A stretch of 64,000 nucleotides of DNA from Atlantibacter sp. RC6 (lineage in GTDB: Bacteria; Pseudomonadota; Gammaproteobacteria; Enterobacterales; Enterobacteriaceae). The position numbers were made by a program, and so were the translations under genes. The notes beneath the pieces were generated by a model, which was not told the origin of the DNA, did no database searches, and was given only the letters and a program-made list of their open reading frames with translations. The stretch spans positions 62,001 through 126,000 of the forward strand of contig NZ_JACHZE010000008.1 in NCBI RefSeq assembly GCF_014193285.1, given 5' to 3'. This document shows positions 9,950-19,765 of the stretch, one piece after another. Within the stretch, counting starts at the first letter, position 1. Each line of letters opens with the position of its first letter.

Positions 9950-11544
9950 TGGCCGACATTCTGCTGCTCGATAATATCGACTCATTTACCTATAACCTGG
10001 CCGATCAGCTGCGGGCCAGCGGGCACAACGTGGTGATTTACCGCAACCATGTCCCGGCGCAGACGTTAATCGACCGCCTGGCGACCATGAAGAACCCGGT
10101 GCTGATGCTGTCGCCCGGCCCGGGCACGCCCTCTGAAGCGGGCTGTATGCCGGAGTTGCTGACCCGGATGCGCGGCAAGCTGCCGATTATCGGCATCTGC
10201 CTTGGCCATCAGGCGATTGTCGAAGCCTATGGCGGCTACGTGGGCCAGGCCGGGGAGATCCTGCATGGCAAGGCTTCTAACATCACCCATGACGGCGAAG
10301 CGATGTTCGCCGGGCTGCAAAATCCGCTGCCGGTGGCGCGCTACCATTCGCTGGTAGGCAGCAACGTCCCGGCGGGCCTGACCATTAACGCCCACTTTAA
10401 CGGGATGGTAATGGGCGTGCGTCACGACGCGGATCGGGTGGTGGGTTTCCAGTTCCATCCGGAATCGATTCTCACCAGCCAGGGCGCGCGCCTGCTGGAG
10501 CAAACCCTCGCCTGGGCGCTGAAATCACTGGAGGAGAAAAACACCATCCAGCCGATCCTCGACAAGCTGTATCAGGCGCAAACCCTGAGCCGCGAAGAGA
10601 GCCACCAGCTGTTCTCCGCGATTGTGCGCGGTGAACTGAAGCCGGAACAGCTGGCGGCGGCGCTGGTCAGCATTAAAGTGCGCGGCGAACACCCCAATGA
10701 GATCGCCGGGGCCGCCACGGCGCTGCTGGAGAACGCCGCGCCCTTCCCGCGTCCCGATTACCTGTTTGCCGATATCGTCGGCACCGGCGGCGACGGCAGC
10801 AACAGTATCAACATCTCCACCGCCAGCGCGTTTGTGGCGGCGGCGGTCGGGCTGAAAGTGGCGAAGCACGGCAACCGCAGCGTTTCCAGCCGTTCCGGTT
10901 CATCGGATCTGCTGGCGGCGTTCGGCATCAATCTGGATATGAATGCCGACGCGTCGCGCCAGGCGCTGGACGAACTGGGGGTCTGTTTCCTGTTCGCGCC
11001 GAAATACCACACCGGCTTTCGTCACGCCATGCCGGTCCGCCAGCAGTTGAAAACCCGCACCCTGTTCAATGTGCTGGGGCCGCTGATTAACCCGGCGCAT
11101 CCGCCGCTGGCGCTGATCGGCGTCTACAGCCCGGAGTTGGTGCTGCCGATTGCCGAAACCCTGCGCGTGCTGGGCTATCAGCGCGCCGCTGTGGTGCACA
11201 GCGGCGGCATGGACGAAGTCTCGCTGCATGCCCCAACCCTGGTGGCGGAGCTGCAAAACGGTGAAATCAAAAGCTATCAGCTCACCGCCGACGATTTTGG
11301 CCTGACGCCTTATCATCAGGACGCGCTGCTGGGCGGCACACCGGAAGAAAACCGTGACATTCTGACCCGCCTGTTACAAGGTAAAGGCGAGAGCGCTCAT
11401 GAAGCCGCCGTCGCCGCTAACGTCGCCATGCTGCTGCGTTTGCACGGCGAAGAGGATCTCAGAGCGAACGCTCAACGGGTTATCGAGGTGCTGCGCAGTG
11501 GTGCCGCTTACGATCGTGTTACCGCATTGGCAGCGAGAGGTTAA
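9949..11544 (+). CDS. trpD: Bifunctional anthranilate synthase glutaminase / anthranilate phosphoribosyltransferase
   Basis: Fused TrpG-TrpD of 531 residues. The N-terminal class I glutamine amidotransferase (about 1-195) has Cys84 in GICLGHQA and the His-x-Glu of FQFHPES; it feeds ammonia to TrpE. The C-terminal phosphoribosyltransferase (about 200-531) has the [14 protein letters not shown] phosphoribosyl-pyrophosphate site and transfers phosphoribose to anthranilate. The gene is coupled to trpE by TGATG and is three bases from trpC. Confidence 0.97.
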   Translation: MADILLLDNIDSFTYNLADQLRASGHNVVIYRNHVPAQTLIDRLATMKNPVLMLSPGPGTPSEAGCMPELLTRMRGKLPIIGICLGHQAIVEAYGGYVGQAGEILHGKASNITHDGEAMFAGLQNPLPVARYHSLVGSNVPAGLTINAHFNGMVMGVRHDADRVVGFQFHPESILTSQGARLLEQTLAWALKSLEEKNTIQPILDKLYQAQTLSREESHQLFSAIVRGELKPEQLAAALVSIKVRGEHPNEIAGAATALLENAAPFPRPDYLFADIVGTGGDGSNSINISTASAFVAAAVGLKVAKHGNRSVSSRSGSSDLLAAFGINLDMNADASRQALDELGVCFLFAPKYHTGFRHAMPVRQQLKTRTLFNVLGPLINPAHPPLALIGVYSPELVLPIAETLRVLGYQRAAVVHSGGMDEVSLHAPTLVAELQNGEIKSYQLTADDFGLTPYHQDALLGGTPEENRDILTRLLQGKGESAHEAAVAANVAMLLRLHGEEDLRANAQRVIEVLRSGAAYDRVTALAARG

Positions 11545-11547
11545 ATC

Positions 11548-12906
11548 ATGCAAACCGTGTTAGCGAAAATCGTCGCCGACAAGGCCATTTGGGTGGAAGC
11601 GCGTAAAGCACAGCAGCCGCTGGCCAGCTTCCAGAATGAGATTGTGCCGAGCCAGCGCCATTTTTACGATGCGCTGCGGGGCGCGCGGACCGTCTTTATT
11701 CTCGAATGCAAAAAGGCGTCGCCGTCCAAAGGGGTGATCCGCGATGACTTTGACCCGGCGCGTATCGCGGGGGTTTATAAGCACCACGCTTCGGCGATTT
11801 CGGTGCTGACCGATGAGAAATATTTTCAGGGCAGCTTCGATTTCCTGCCCATCGTCAGCCAGATCGCCCCACAGCCGGTGCTGTGCAAGGATTTTATTAT
11901 TGACGCGTACCAGATTCACCTGGCGCGCTACTATCAGGCCGACGCCTGCCTGTTGATGCTGTCCGTGCTGGATGACGCGCAGTATCGCCAGTTGGCGGCG
12001 GTGGCCCACAGCCTGAACATGGGCGTGCTGACCGAAGTCAGTAATGAAGAGGAGCTGGAACGCGCGATTGCGCTGGAGGCGAAAGTCGTCGGCATCAATA
12101 ACCGCGACCTGCGCGACCTGTCAATCGACTTAAACCGCACCCGCCAACTGGCACCGCGCCTCGGCGCAGGCGTCACGGTGATCAGCGAATCGGGCATCAA
12201 TAGCTATGCTCAGGTGCGCGAGCTCAGCCATTTCGCCAACGGTTTCCTGATTGGCTCCGCGCTGATGGGCCAGGACGACCTCAACGCGGCGGTGCGCAGC
12301 GTGCTGCTGGGTGAGAACAAAGTATGCGGACTGACTCGCCCGGAAGACGCCAAAGCGGCGTATGAAGCGGGCGCCATCTTCGGCGGGCTGATTTTCGCGC
12401 CCTCCTCCCCGCGCTACGTTACGCCGGAGCAGGCCCGCGCGGTGAGTGCCGCCGCGCCGCTGCGCTATGTGGGCGTGTTCCGTGATAGCGCGGTTCAGGA
12501 AGTGGTTAATATCGCGGAAACCCTGAAATTATCCGCGGTACAACTGCATGGCAGCGAAGATCAGGCCTATATCAACGCCCTGCGCGACGCCTTGCCCGAC
12601 GAGGTGGCGATCTGGAAAGCGCTCAGCGTGGCGCACAGCCTCCCGGCGCGCGATCTGCGCTCTGTTGACCGCTATGTATTTGATAACGGCCAGGGCGGCA
12701 GCGGCCAGCGTTTCGACTGGTCATTGCTGGCGGGACAGACGCTCGACAACGTCATCCTGGCCGGTGGGCTGGGCGCAGATAACTGCGTCGATGCAGCCAA
12801 ACTCGGCTGTAGCGGTTTAGATTTCAATTCCGGAGTGGAAAGCGCGCCGGGTATTAAAGACAGCAACAAGCTGGCAGCGGTATTCAAAACGCTGCGGGCC
12901 TATTAA
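11548..12906 (+). CDS. trpC: Bifunctional indole-3-glycerol phosphate synthase / phosphoribosylanthranilate isomerase
   Basis: Fused TrpC-TrpF, 452 residues, two TIM barrels. The synthase (about 1-255) carries [10 protein letters not shown] near residues 53-62 and SESGIN further on. The isomerase (about 256-452) begins [11 protein letters not shown] with the catalytic Cys near 260 and ends with LAGGLGADN and GLDFNSGVE. The two domains catalyse consecutive (isomerase then synthase) steps of tryptophan synthesis. Spacing to trpD is 3 bases and to trpB 10 bases. Confidence 0.97.
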   Translation: MQTVLAKIVADKAIWVEARKAQQPLASFQNEIVPSQRHFYDALRGARTVFILECKKASPSKGVIRDDFDPARIAGVYKHHASAISVLTDEKYFQGSFDFLPIVSQIAPQPVLCKDFIIDAYQIHLARYYQADACLLMLSVLDDAQYRQLAAVAHSLNMGVLTEVSNEEELERAIALEAKVVGINNRDLRDLSIDLNRTRQLAPRLGAGVTVISESGINSYAQVRELSHFANGFLIGSALMGQDDLNAAVRSVLLGENKVCGLTRPEDAKAAYEAGAIFGGLIFAPSSPRYVTPEQARAVSAAAPLRYVGVFRDSAVQEVVNIAETLKLSAVQLHGSEDQAYINALRDALPDEVAIWKALSVAHSLPARDLRSVDRYVFDNGQGGSGQRFDWSLLAGQTLDNVILAGGLGADNCVDAAKLGCSGLDFNSGVESAPGIKDSNKLAAVFKTLRAY

Positions 12907-12916
12907 GGAAGAGATC

Positions 12917-14110
12917 ATGACAACATTACTGAACCCTTATTTTGGTGAATTCGGCGGTATGTATGTTCCGCAGATCCTGATGCCCGCGCTGCGCCAGCTT
13001 GAAGAAGCCTTTGTCAGCGCCCAGAAGGACCCGGCGTTTCAGGCGCAGTTTACTGACCTGCTGAAAAACTACGCCGGTCGCCCAACCGCGTTGACGAAAT
13101 GCCAGAACATTACCGAAGGCACTCGCACCACGCTGTATCTGAAGCGTGAGGATTTGCTGCACGGCGGCGCGCATAAAACCAACCAGGTGCTGGGCCAGGC
13201 ATTGCTGGCGAAGCGGATGGGTAAAACTGAAATCATCGCCGAAACCGGCGCGGGGCAGCACGGCGTGGCGTCAGCCCTGGCGAGCGCCCTGCTCGGCCTG
13301 AAATGCCGCATCTACATGGGTGCAAAAGACGTGGAGCGCCAGTCACCGAACGTGTTCCGTATGCGTCTGATGGGCGCGGAAGTGATCCCGGTACACAGCG
13401 GCTCGGCAACCCTGAAAGATGCCTGTAACGAGGCGCTGCGCGACTGGTCTGGCAGCTACGATCGCGCCCACTATATGCTGGGCACCGCAGCGGGTCCGCA
13501 CCCGTTCCCGACCATCGTACGTGAATTCCAGCGCATGATCGGCGAAGAAACCAAAGCGCAGATCCTCGAAAAAGAGGGCCGCCTGCCGGATGCGGTACTG
13601 GCCTGCGTGGGCGGCGGCTCTAACGCCATCGGCATGTTCGCTGACTTTATCGAAGAAGAGAGCGTGGGGCTGATTGGCGTTGAACCGGCCGGGCACGGTA
13701 TTGAAACCGGCGAGCACGGCGCGCCGCTGAAGCATGGCCGCGTCGGCATTTACTTCGGTATGAAGTCGCCGATGATGCAGACCGAAGACGGGCAAATCGA
13801 AGAGTCCTATTCCATTTCCGCCGGGCTGGATTTCCCGTCGGTCGGCCCGCAGCATGCCTATCTCAACAGCACAGGCCGCGCGGACTATGTGTCGATTACC
13901 GATGATGAAGCGCTGGAAGCGTTTAAGACCCTGTGCCTGAAAGAAGGGATTATCCCGGCGCTGGAGTCTTCCCACGCGCTGGCTCACGCCCTGAAGATGG
14001 CGCGCGAGAACCCGGAAAAAGAGCAACTGCTGGTGGTTAACCTCTCTGGCCGTGGCGACAAAGACATCTTCACTGTTCACGATATTTTGAAAGCAAGAGG
14101 GGAAATCTGA
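12917..14110 (+). CDS. trpB: Tryptophan synthase beta subunit
   Basis: PLP enzyme that condenses indole and serine to tryptophan in the TrpA2B2 complex. The PLP lysine is Lys87 in GGAHKTNQ, and the phosphate-binding glycine loop GGGSNAIG is intact. The 397-residue length is normal. AGGAAG (12906-12911) precedes the ATG. The stop overlaps the trpA start (TGATG at 14108-14112), giving the usual one-to-one coupling of the two subunits. Confidence 0.97.
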   Translation: MTTLLNPYFGEFGGMYVPQILMPALRQLEEAFVSAQKDPAFQAQFTDLLKNYAGRPTALTKCQNITEGTRTTLYLKREDLLHGGAHKTNQVLGQALLAKRMGKTEIIAETGAGQHGVASALASALLGLKCRIYMGAKDVERQSPNVFRMRLMGAEVIPVHSGSATLKDACNEALRDWSGSYDRAHYMLGTAAGPHPFPTIVREFQRMIGEETKAQILEKEGRLPDAVLACVGGGSNAIGMFADFIEEESVGLIGVEPAGHGIETGEHGAPLKHGRVGIYFGMKSPMMQTEDGQIEESYSISAGLDFPSVGPQHAYLNSTGRADYVSITDDEALEAFKTLCLKEGIIPALESSHALAHALKMARENPEKEQLLVVNLSGRGDKDIFTVHDILKARGEI

Positions 14111-14919
14111 TGGAACGTTATGAGCAGGTGTTTAAGCAGCTTGAAGCCCGTAAGGAAGGGGCGTTTGTGCCTTTCGTCACCCTTGGCGACCCCTCGCCGG
14201 AACAGTCGCTGCGCATTATCGACACGCTGATCGAGGCGGGCGCGGATGCGCTGGAGCTGGGCATTCCGTTCTCCGATCCGCTGGCGGACGGCCCGACCAT
14301 CCAGAACGCTACCCTGCGCGCCTTTGCGTCCGGCGTGACGCCCGCGCAGTGTTTTGAAATGTTGGCGGCTATCCGCCAGAAACATCCGCAGATCCCGATT
14401 GGCCTGCTGATGTACGCCAACCTGGTGTTCAGCAACGGCATCGACGCGTTTTATCAGAAATGCGCTCAGGTGGGCGTGGACTCCGTGCTGGTGGCGGATG
14501 TGCCGGTGGAAGAGTCGGCGCCGTTTGCCGAAGCGGCGCTGCGCCACAACGTCGCGCCGATTTTCATCTGCCCGCCCAATGCCGATGATAATCTGCTGCG
14601 CCAGATCGCCTCGCGTGGCCGCGGCTATACCTACTTGCTGTCGCGTGCGGGCGTTACCGGCGCGGAAAACCGCGCCAGCGTGCCGCTGAATCATCTGATC
14701 GACAAGCTGACGGAATACCATGCCGCGCCGCCGTTACAGGGGTTTGGCATCTCCGAACCGTCGCAGGTCGAAGCCGCGATTAAAGCGGGCGCGGCCGGGG
14801 CGATTTCCGGCTCCGCGATTGTGAAAATCATCGAGAAAAACCTCGACGATCACAGCGCGATGCTGAGCGAGCTGAAAGCGTTTGTGCAAAGCCTGAAGGC
14901 CGCCACCCGTCAGGGATAA
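14110..14919 (+). CDS. trpA: Tryptophan synthase alpha subunit
   Basis: TIM-barrel subunit that cleaves indole-3-glycerol phosphate to indole, channelled to TrpB. The catalytic Glu49 ([10 protein letters not shown]) and Asp60 (LADGP) are both in place. The 269-residue length is normal. Last gene of the trp operon, followed by hairpins. Confidence 0.97.
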   Translation: MERYEQVFKQLEARKEGAFVPFVTLGDPSPEQSLRIIDTLIEAGADALELGIPFSDPLADGPTIQNATLRAFASGVTPAQCFEMLAAIRQKHPQIPIGLLMYANLVFSNGIDAFYQKCAQVGVDSVLVADVPVEESAPFAEAALRHNVAPIFICPPNADDNLLRQIASRGRGYTYLLSRAGVTGAENRASVPLNHLIDKLTEYHAAPPLQGFGISEPSQVEAAIKAGAAGAISGSAIVKIIEKNLDDHSAMLSELKAFVQSLKAATRQG

Positions 14920-14935
14920 GAGCCAGGCCGCTTAA

Positions 14936-14956
14936 GCCTCTGATTCAGGGCTTTTT
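14936..14956 (+). terminator. trp operon terminator
   Basis: An imperfect hairpin (GCC-T-CTG, loop ATT, CAGGGC) at 14936-14951 is followed by five T, 17 bases after the trpA stop, where E. coli has trp t. The stem is short with a bulge, so it may be leaky. Confidence 0.6.
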
Positions 14957-14963
14957 CAATGAA

Positions 14964-14986
14964 AACTGGCCGACGAGCGGCCAGTT
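14964..14986. terminator. Hairpin between convergent trpA and ompW
   Basis: A perfect 8-bp stem, AACTGGCC (14964-14971) and GGCCAGTT (14979-14986), with a 7-base loop. T-rich sequence follows on both strands, so it could back up trp termination and end ompW transcripts. Confidence 0.6.
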
Positions 14987-15018
14987 TACTTCTTTGCAAG
15001 ACCAGAGAGTCGGCAAAG

Positions 15019-15651
15019 TTAAAAACGATATCCCGCCGAGAACATAAACACCCACGGATCGATACGCGTTTTGATATTCTGCTGCTCGCCCGCTGCTTTG
15101 AATTTCACTTCTGTGTCAATGTCCATGTACCAGACCGACATGTTGATTAACCAGTCCTGGTTGATGATGTAGTCCAGTCCCACCTGCCCCGCCGCGCCCC
15201 AGGAGTCTTTAACGCTCAGGTCGCTTAGCTGCGCGTCTTTGCCGGTATCGTTGAAATCTTCATCAAAGAATGTGGTGTAGTTAACGCCAACGCCGATATA
15301 AGGACGCGCTTTGCTGGTGGCATCGCCAAAGTACCACTGCGCCATTAAGGTTGGCGGAAGCTGATGAACGGTGGCCAGATCCCCCGTCGCCCCCAGCCCG
15401 ACTCTGTGACGAAACGGCGTTGCCGCCAGCAGTTCCACGCCGATATTGTCCGTTGCCATCCAGGTGAACGTCAGCCCCAGTTGGGTGTTGTTACTGACGT
15501 TAAAGCCGCCCATGCCTAATACATCTTGCGATCCTTCCGTCGGGCGCACCGTCGCGGTACCCGCACGCATAAAAAATTCACCTGCTTCGTGAGCCGGCGC
15601 AACACCCGAAAAACAACCCAAAAGCGCCAGAGCCACCGTCAGCTTTTTCAT
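15019..15651 (-). CDS. ompW: Outer membrane protein OmpW
   Basis: Small eight-stranded outer membrane beta-barrel with a hydrophobic channel, also a colicin S4 receptor in E. coli. A signal peptide (MKKLTVALALLGCFSGVAPA) precedes HEAGEFFMRAG, and the protein ends in the aromatic motif SAGYRF typical of barrel proteins. Two ATGs compete: 15657 lies only one base after AGAGGG, while 15651 has it 7 bases upstream, so I choose 15651 (210 residues). Confidence 0.94.
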   Translation of the reverse strand: MKKLTVALALLGCFSGVAPAHEAGEFFMRAGTATVRPTEGSQDVLGMGGFNVSNNTQLGLTFTWMATDNIGVELLAATPFRHRVGLGATGDLATVHQLPPTLMAQWYFGDATSKARPYIGVGVNYTTFFDEDFNDTGKDAQLSDLSVKDSWGAAGQVGLDYIINQDWLINMSVWYMDIDTEVKFKAAGEQQNIKTRIDPWVFMFSAGYRF

Positions 15652-15710
15652 ATCCATTCCCTCTTTGTGGTTTTATTTGCGCGGTGAATATACCCATAAA
15701 GAAGTAATAA

Positions 15711-15768
15711 GTGATCTCGTTTCGATCACACTTATTTTGAAAATTTAACATTTATTGATTTAGATTAA
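15711..15768 (-). promoter_or_regulatory. ompW upstream region with FNR-like site and dyad
   Basis: TTGATTTAGATTAA (15755-15768) matches the FNR consensus TTGAT-N4-ATCAA except for one base. Downstream toward ompW there is a perfect dyad GTGATC-N7-GATCAC (15711-15729). Anaerobic FNR control of ompW is reported in E. coli; assigning these sites here is inference. Confidence 0.45.
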
Positions 15769-15923
15769 TTTTTACATGCCATTCACCATGCACCACTTTG
15801 CATCTACATCAATTGCTTGTTTGTGTATCAAATGAATTTTGTTTTTAACATCTTGCGCCGTTAATGAAGGCTGGCTAACGTAGTGAAAGATCGGTAAGCG
15901 AATTTGATGAATGCGGGTGTACG

Positions 15924-16325
15924 ATGAGTAATGAATGCTTGTCCTGCGGTGCCTGTTGTGCGTATTTTCGTGTCTCTTTTTACTGGGCTGAAGCTGATGA
16001 TGCCGGCGGAACGGTGCCTGTTGAACTCACTGAGCCCCTGACCCCTTTTCTGCGCTGTATGCGCGGCACCAACCAGCGCCAGAGCCGCTGCGTGGCGCTG
16101 CAAGGCGAACCTGGCAAAAACGCCAGCTGCGCGATTTATGAACAACGCCCGTCCCCTTGCCGGGAATTTGCCCGCTCGGGTGAGAATGGCGTGACGGAAG
16201 ACGCCTGTAACCGCGCCCGCGCCCATTACGGTTTGCCGCCGCTGTACGGTACAGATTTACTGAGCTTGACCATTCACAATGCTGCAACTGACAGGCCATC
16301 CAGGGTACAATTGCCGCCAGATTAA
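15924..16325 (+). CDS. YkgJ-family cysteine cluster protein
   Basis: A 133-residue cytoplasmic protein with the CxxCgaCC pattern at the N-terminus ([11 protein letters not shown]) and later C-x-I-Y-x-x-R-P-x-P-C-R-E-F, the hallmark of the putative zinc- or iron-chelating domain PF03692. The function of this family is not established. It lies divergently from ompW and 26 bases before yciC in the same orientation, but no strong ribosome site is seen before its ATG. Confidence 0.85.
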   Translation: MSNECLSCGACCAYFRVSFYWAEADDAGGTVPVELTEPLTPFLRCMRGTNQRQSRCVALQGEPGKNASCAIYEQRPSPCREFARSGENGVTEDACNRARAHYGLPPLYGTDLLSLTIHNAATDRPSRVQLPPD

Positions 16326-16351
16326 TACGGCAATCAACTCAAGGAGAGTGC

Positions 16352-17095
16352 ATGTCTATCACGGCAAAATCCGTTTACCGTGACACGGGGAATTTTTTTC
16401 GCAATCAGCTGGTTACTATTCTGCTGATCGCGCTGCTATGTGCCTTTATTACCGTTCTTTTTGGGCATGCCTTTTCACCCAGCGAAGAGCAGCTGTCGAT
16501 TCTGAGCGAGGGCGATAATTTAACCGGGAGTGTTGGGCTGTTTGAACTGGTGCAGAATATGACGCCGGAACAGCAACAAGTGTTATTGCGCGCCTCAGCG
16601 GTATCGACCTTTTCCGGTCTGTTCGGCAACGCCATTCTGGCGGGCGGCATTTTATTATTGATCCAGATGGTGTCCGCCGGGCAGCCAGTAAGCGCGCTGC
16701 GCGCCATAGGTGCCAGCGCCCCGGTTCTGCCGCGGATGTTCCTGCTGATTTTACTCACCACGCTGCTGGTGCAGGTCGGCATTATGCTGATCGTGCTGCC
16801 GGGCGTGATTCTGGCGATTGTGCTGTCGTTAGCGCCGGTGATGCTGGTGCAGGATAAAGTGGGGATTTTTCAGGCAATGCGCAACAGTATGCGTCTGGCC
16901 TGGAGCAATATGCGCCTTGTCGCCCCGGCGGTGATGAGCTGGCTGTTGGCGAAAACCGCCCTGCTGCTGATGGCATCCGGCTTTGCCGCGTTGACGCCGC
17001 AGGTTGGCGCGATTGTCGCGAATACGCTGAGTAATTTAATTTCAGCGCTGCTGCTAATCTATCTTTATCGCCTGTACATGCTGTTACGCCAATAA
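16352..17095 (+). CDS. yciC: YciC family inner membrane protein (UPF0259)
   Basis: A 247-residue polytopic membrane protein with about six hydrophobic segments (roughly 18-38, 85-107, 120-145, 148-165, 195-215, 220-240). It matches E. coli YciC in position and length. Its role is unclear, though the family is linked to envelope maintenance. The ATG has an AAGGAGAG ribosome site. It is followed by yciB and yciA on the same strand. Confidence 0.92.
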   Translation: MSITAKSVYRDTGNFFRNQLVTILLIALLCAFITVLFGHAFSPSEEQLSILSEGDNLTGSVGLFELVQNMTPEQQQVLLRASAVSTFSGLFGNAILAGGILLLIQMVSAGQPVSALRAIGASAPVLPRMFLLILLTTLLVQVGIMLIVLPGVILAIVLSLAPVMLVQDKVGIFQAMRNSMRLAWSNMRLVAPAVMSWLLAKTALLLMASGFAALTPQVGAIVANTLSNLISALLLIYLYRLYMLLRQ

Positions 17096-17154
17096 CCTGT
17101 CCCTGCTCCTGGCGGTTGCGTTATAGTCAGGAGCCTTTCGTTACGGAATCGATT

Positions 17155-17700
17155 ATGAAGCAGTTTCTCGACTTTTTACCGCTGATTGTCTTTTTTGCGT
17201 TTTATAAGCTTTACGATATTTATGCCGGAACCGCGGCGCTGATTGTAGCTACCGCCGTGGTGCTCATTTATAGCTGGTTTAAATATCGCAAGATTGAAAA
17301 GATGGCGCTCATTACCTTTGTACTGGTGGCGGTTTTTGGCGGCCTGACGCTGTTTTTCCACAATGATGAATTTATTAAGTGGAAAGTCACGGTGATTTAC
17401 GCCCTGTTCGCCAGCGCATTGCTGATTAGCCAGTGGATCATGAAAAAACCGCTGATTCAAAGCATGCTCGGCAAAGAGCTGACGCTGCCGCAAGCCGTCT
17501 GGTCACGCCTGAATATCGCCTGGGCGCTGTTCTTTATTGCCTGCGGCCTGGCCAATATTTATATCGCTTTCTGGCTGCCGCAAAGTGTATGGGTCAACTT
17601 TAAAGTCTTTGGCCTGACGGCGTTAACGCTGGTATTTACCCTGCTAAGCGGGATTTATATTTATCGCCATATGCCCCAGGAGCATGAAGAAAAGAAATGA
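17155..17700 (+). CDS. yciB: Inner membrane septation protein YciB/IspZ
   Basis: A 181-residue integral membrane protein, [20 protein letters not shown] at the N-terminus, with five to six hydrophobic segments. Homologues (IspA/IspZ) are linked to cell division and envelope synthesis, and E. coli YciB interacts with divisome and elongasome proteins. An upstream in-frame start at 17116 lacks the conserved N-terminus, so I use ATG 17155. The stop overlaps the yciA start by 4 bases. Confidence 0.93.
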   Translation: MKQFLDFLPLIVFFAFYKLYDIYAGTAALIVATAVVLIYSWFKYRKIEKMALITFVLVAVFGGLTLFFHNDEFIKWKVTVIYALFASALLISQWIMKKPLIQSMLGKELTLPQAVWSRLNIAWALFFIACGLANIYIAFWLPQSVWVNFKVFGLTALTLVFTLLSGIYIYRHMPQEHEEKK

Positions 17701-18098
17701 GTAATGAACAAACCGCGCCGCAGGGCGAATTAGTATTACGCACTCTGGCGATGCCCGCAGACACTAACGCCAACGGCGATATTTTCGGCGGCTGGCTGAT
17801 GTCGCAGATGGATATCGGCGGCGCCATTATGGCGAAAGAGCAAGCCCATGGCCGCGTGGTCACGGTGCGTGTCGATGGAATGACCTTTCTGCGCCCGGTG
17901 GCGGTAGGCGATGTGGTGTGCTGTTACGCGAACTGCATCAAGCGCGGTAACACCTCGGTGACCATTAATGTGGAAGTATGGGTGAAAAAGGTCTCTTCTG
18001 AACCCATCGGCCAACGGTATAAAGCCACCGAAGCGTTATTCATCTACGTTGCGGTGGACGAACAGGGAAAACCCCGGCCATTGCCGGCGTTGAACTAA
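17697..18098 (+). CDS. yciA: Acyl-CoA thioesterase YciA
   Basis: Single hotdog-fold acyl-CoA hydrolase, 133 residues, active on a broad range of acyl-CoAs in E. coli and H. influenzae. The catalytic motif [16 protein letters not shown] lies near residues 22-37. It is coupled to yciB by an ATGA overlap and closed by a strong terminator, so yciC-yciB-yciA form an operon that may link acyl-CoA turnover with membrane functions. Confidence 0.95.
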   Translation: MSNEQTAPQGELVLRTLAMPADTNANGDIFGGWLMSQMDIGGAIMAKEQAHGRVVTVRVDGMTFLRPVAVGDVVCCYANCIKRGNTSVTINVEVWVKKVSSEPIGQRYKATEALFIYVAVDEQGKPRPLPALN

Positions 18099-18128
18099 AA
18101 AAAAGCACGCCTGCTGGCGTGCTTTGTT
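18094..18128. terminator. Bidirectional terminator between yciA and tonB
   Basis: A 10-bp stem, AAAGCACGCC (18102-18111) and GGCGTGCTTT (18116-18125), with loop TGCT. The A run before it gives a strong T tract on the - strand for tonB; the + strand tail GTTATTT serves yciA. Confidence 0.88.
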
Positions 18129-18142
18129 ATTTATGGCGTAGG

Positions 18143-18877
18143 TTATTCAACCGTCGCCCCGCCGTTAATGCGGAATACTATGTTAACTATCAATCCGTTG
18201 CCCGGTTTACCCGGCTCATAGCGCCATTTACGCATCGCGTTCTTCACTTCACGCTCGAACATATTGGTCGGTTTGGCCGACAGCACCTGGATATTGTCCA
18301 CCCGGCCATCGGCGCCCACGTCAAATTTCACCCGCACGTTGCCTTCCATACGCAGCGCGAAAGCGCGCGCCGGATAGGTCGGCTGGTTACGGCTCACCGC
18401 ACGCGGGCCTGATGGCGCGGCCACGGCAGGCGCTGGCGCAGCCGGACGGTTAGTGATGGTTTTCGCCGGCGTTTTATTCTCAAACGGCGATGCGGCGCGC
18501 GGTTCTGCGGGCTTCACTTCGCGCTTCGGCTGCTCTTCCACCTTTTTCACCGGCTTAGGCTTGGGTTTTGGCTTCGGCTTAGGCTCGGGTTTATGGATCA
18601 CCACCGGCGCTTCTTTTGGCGGTTCCGGCAGCGGTTCGGGTTCCGGCTCCGGTTCGACAACCGGTTCCGGGGGCGGCGGCTCGACCACCGGCTGTGGCGG
18701 CTCCAGCGCTTCTGGCGCGACCATGGTCACGGAGATAGGCTGCGAAGGCGCAGGCAGTTCAATAACCTGATGTACCGAGGTATAAAGCAGCCCCGCCACT
18801 ACGGCACCATGCACCGCCACGGACAGCAGGGTCGGCCATGGAAAACGACGAGGTAAATCGAGGGTCATTGAGGTCAT
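18143..18877 (-). CDS. tonB: Energy transducer TonB
   Basis: Links the ExbB-ExbD proton motor of the inner membrane to TonB-dependent outer membrane transporters. An N-terminal membrane anchor (about residues 13-32, [20 protein letters not shown]) precedes a periplasmic spacer of Glu-Pro and Lys-Pro repeats (about 65-125), then the C-terminal domain beginning near residue 160 with [17 protein letters not shown]. The ATG at 18877 gives [12 protein letters not shown]; the ATG at 18868 gives the exact E. coli N-terminus and is equally possible. Convergent with yciA. Confidence 0.95.
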   Translation of the reverse strand: MTSMTLDLPRRFPWPTLLSVAVHGAVVAGLLYTSVHQVIELPAPSQPISVTMVAPEALEPPQPVVEPPPPEPVVEPEPEPEPLPEPPKEAPVVIHKPEPKPKPKPKPKPVKKVEEQPKREVKPAEPRAASPFENKTPAKTITNRPAAPAPAVAAPSGPRAVSRNQPTYPARAFALRMEGNVRVKFDVGADGRVDNIQVLSAKPTNMFEREVKNAMRKWRYEPGKPGNGLIVNIVFRINGGATVE

Positions 18878-18907
18878 AGCAATTTCGTTAAATGAGCAAT
18901 GGCTCGA

Positions 18908-18936
18908 TTTTAAATGCAAATAGCAATCATATTCAA
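18908..18936 (-). promoter_or_regulatory. tonB promoter with Fur-like box
   Basis: On the - strand TTGAAT (-35, 18931-18936) and TTAAAA (-10, 18908-18913) are 17 bases apart. The overlapping 18916-18934 matches the 19-bp Fur consensus at about 12 positions. Iron repression by Fur is known for E. coli tonB; the match here is moderate. Confidence 0.5.
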
Positions 18937-19092
18937 CAACGCATCACCCATTCATGCAAATCTCATCCGCTAACCCGCAAAAACACCCGGATTATGTTAA
19001 GGAATTAACAGGTAATTTATGTTTCCGTTGCAGGATTGGGCGCTTTCCAATACCGTAAATGCTCTTTGCGAATTGTTAAAGGAACGCTGCCT

Positions 19093-19389
19093 GTGCTTTA
19101 CGTTATTTACGCTGAAGATAATGCTGATTCTCTGGAAAAACGCCTGTCGGTTCGCCCGGCTCACCTGGCTCGCCTGCAACTGCTGCGTGATGAAGGAAAA
19201 TTACTCACCGCCGGACCGATGCCTGCCGTCGACAGCAATGAACCGGGTGCTGCGGGTTTTACCGGCTCTACGGTTATCGCTGAATTTGCATCGCTTGAAG
19301 ACGCCGAAGCCTGGGCGCAGGCTGATCCTTATATCGCGGCAGGGGTTTATAAAACCGTGTCGGTGAAGCCGTTCAAAAAAGTTTTTTGA
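19093..19389 (+). CDS. yciI: YciI family protein
   Basis: A 98-residue ferredoxin-like-fold protein (YCII domain) with unknown cellular role. I place the start at GTG 19093 because it gives the conserved (M)LYVIYAED N-terminus and exactly the E. coli length, with AAAGGA about 9 bases upstream; the longer open frame from 19036 adds unrelated residues. The conserved His-Asp pair of the family is seen in RPAHLARL and the later QADPY segment. Divergent from tonB. Confidence 0.92.
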   Translation: MLYVIYAEDNADSLEKRLSVRPAHLARLQLLRDEGKLLTAGPMPAVDSNEPGAAGFTGSTVIAEFASLEDAEAWAQADPYIAAGVYKTVSVKPFKKVF

Positions 19390-19407
19390 GAGACGGAACG
19401 CTAAAAA

Positions 19408-19446
19408 ATCATCGGGCACCGCATGCGGTGCCCTCTTTTTTTTGCG
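19408..19446. terminator. Bidirectional terminator between yciI and yciY
   Basis: A 9-bp stem, GGGCACCGC (19414-19422) and GCGGTGCCC (19425-19433), followed by CTC and more than eight T on the + strand. On the - strand it is followed by GATTTTTTAG, so it can also terminate yciY. Confidence 0.88.
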
Positions 19447-19447
19447 C

Positions 19448-19621
19448 TTACAACGCGTGGATTGCAAACAGTAAAGTGCCACGTTGACGATTAACAACAC
19501 ACTTTCTGATGGCGTGGATCCGCATATTGCGTCGCGACTGGGCTTCAAGCCAGCGCGATTTGCGCCGCTGAGTCTGGCGTAACATCCGCCAGCGCCCAAC
19601 TTCAGTTCTACTACGCCTCAT
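19448..19621 (-). CDS. yciY: Small basic protein YciY
   Basis: A 57-residue, Arg-rich protein (MRRSRTEVGRWRMLRQTQRR at the N-terminus) with the same length and pattern as E. coli YciY; function unknown. I use ATG 19621 rather than the longer frame from 19654 because it reproduces the E. coli N-terminus. The high content of Arg and the conserved NMRIHAIRKC segment suggest nucleic-acid or ribosome contact, but that is inference only. Confidence 0.82.
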   Translation of the reverse strand: MRRSRTEVGRWRMLRQTQRRKSRWLEAQSRRNMRIHAIRKCVVNRQRGTLLFAIHAL

Positions 19622-19765
19622 GACTACTACTCTTAAAAAGAACAGACGCGTCATTATAGACCCTTCCTGGTGGCTTCAAAGGAGTTTTCTGGCGCATTTT
19701 CTGTTTGATGGAATGCGACTTGTGCGTACACTCATAAGACAGCGAATCAAAAGGATTTTCGAGAT

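Noticed and set aside
15711-15729. CRP site at the ompW dyad
   Set aside because: The spacing between GTGA and TCAC is 11 bases, not the 6-8 bases of CRP sites.
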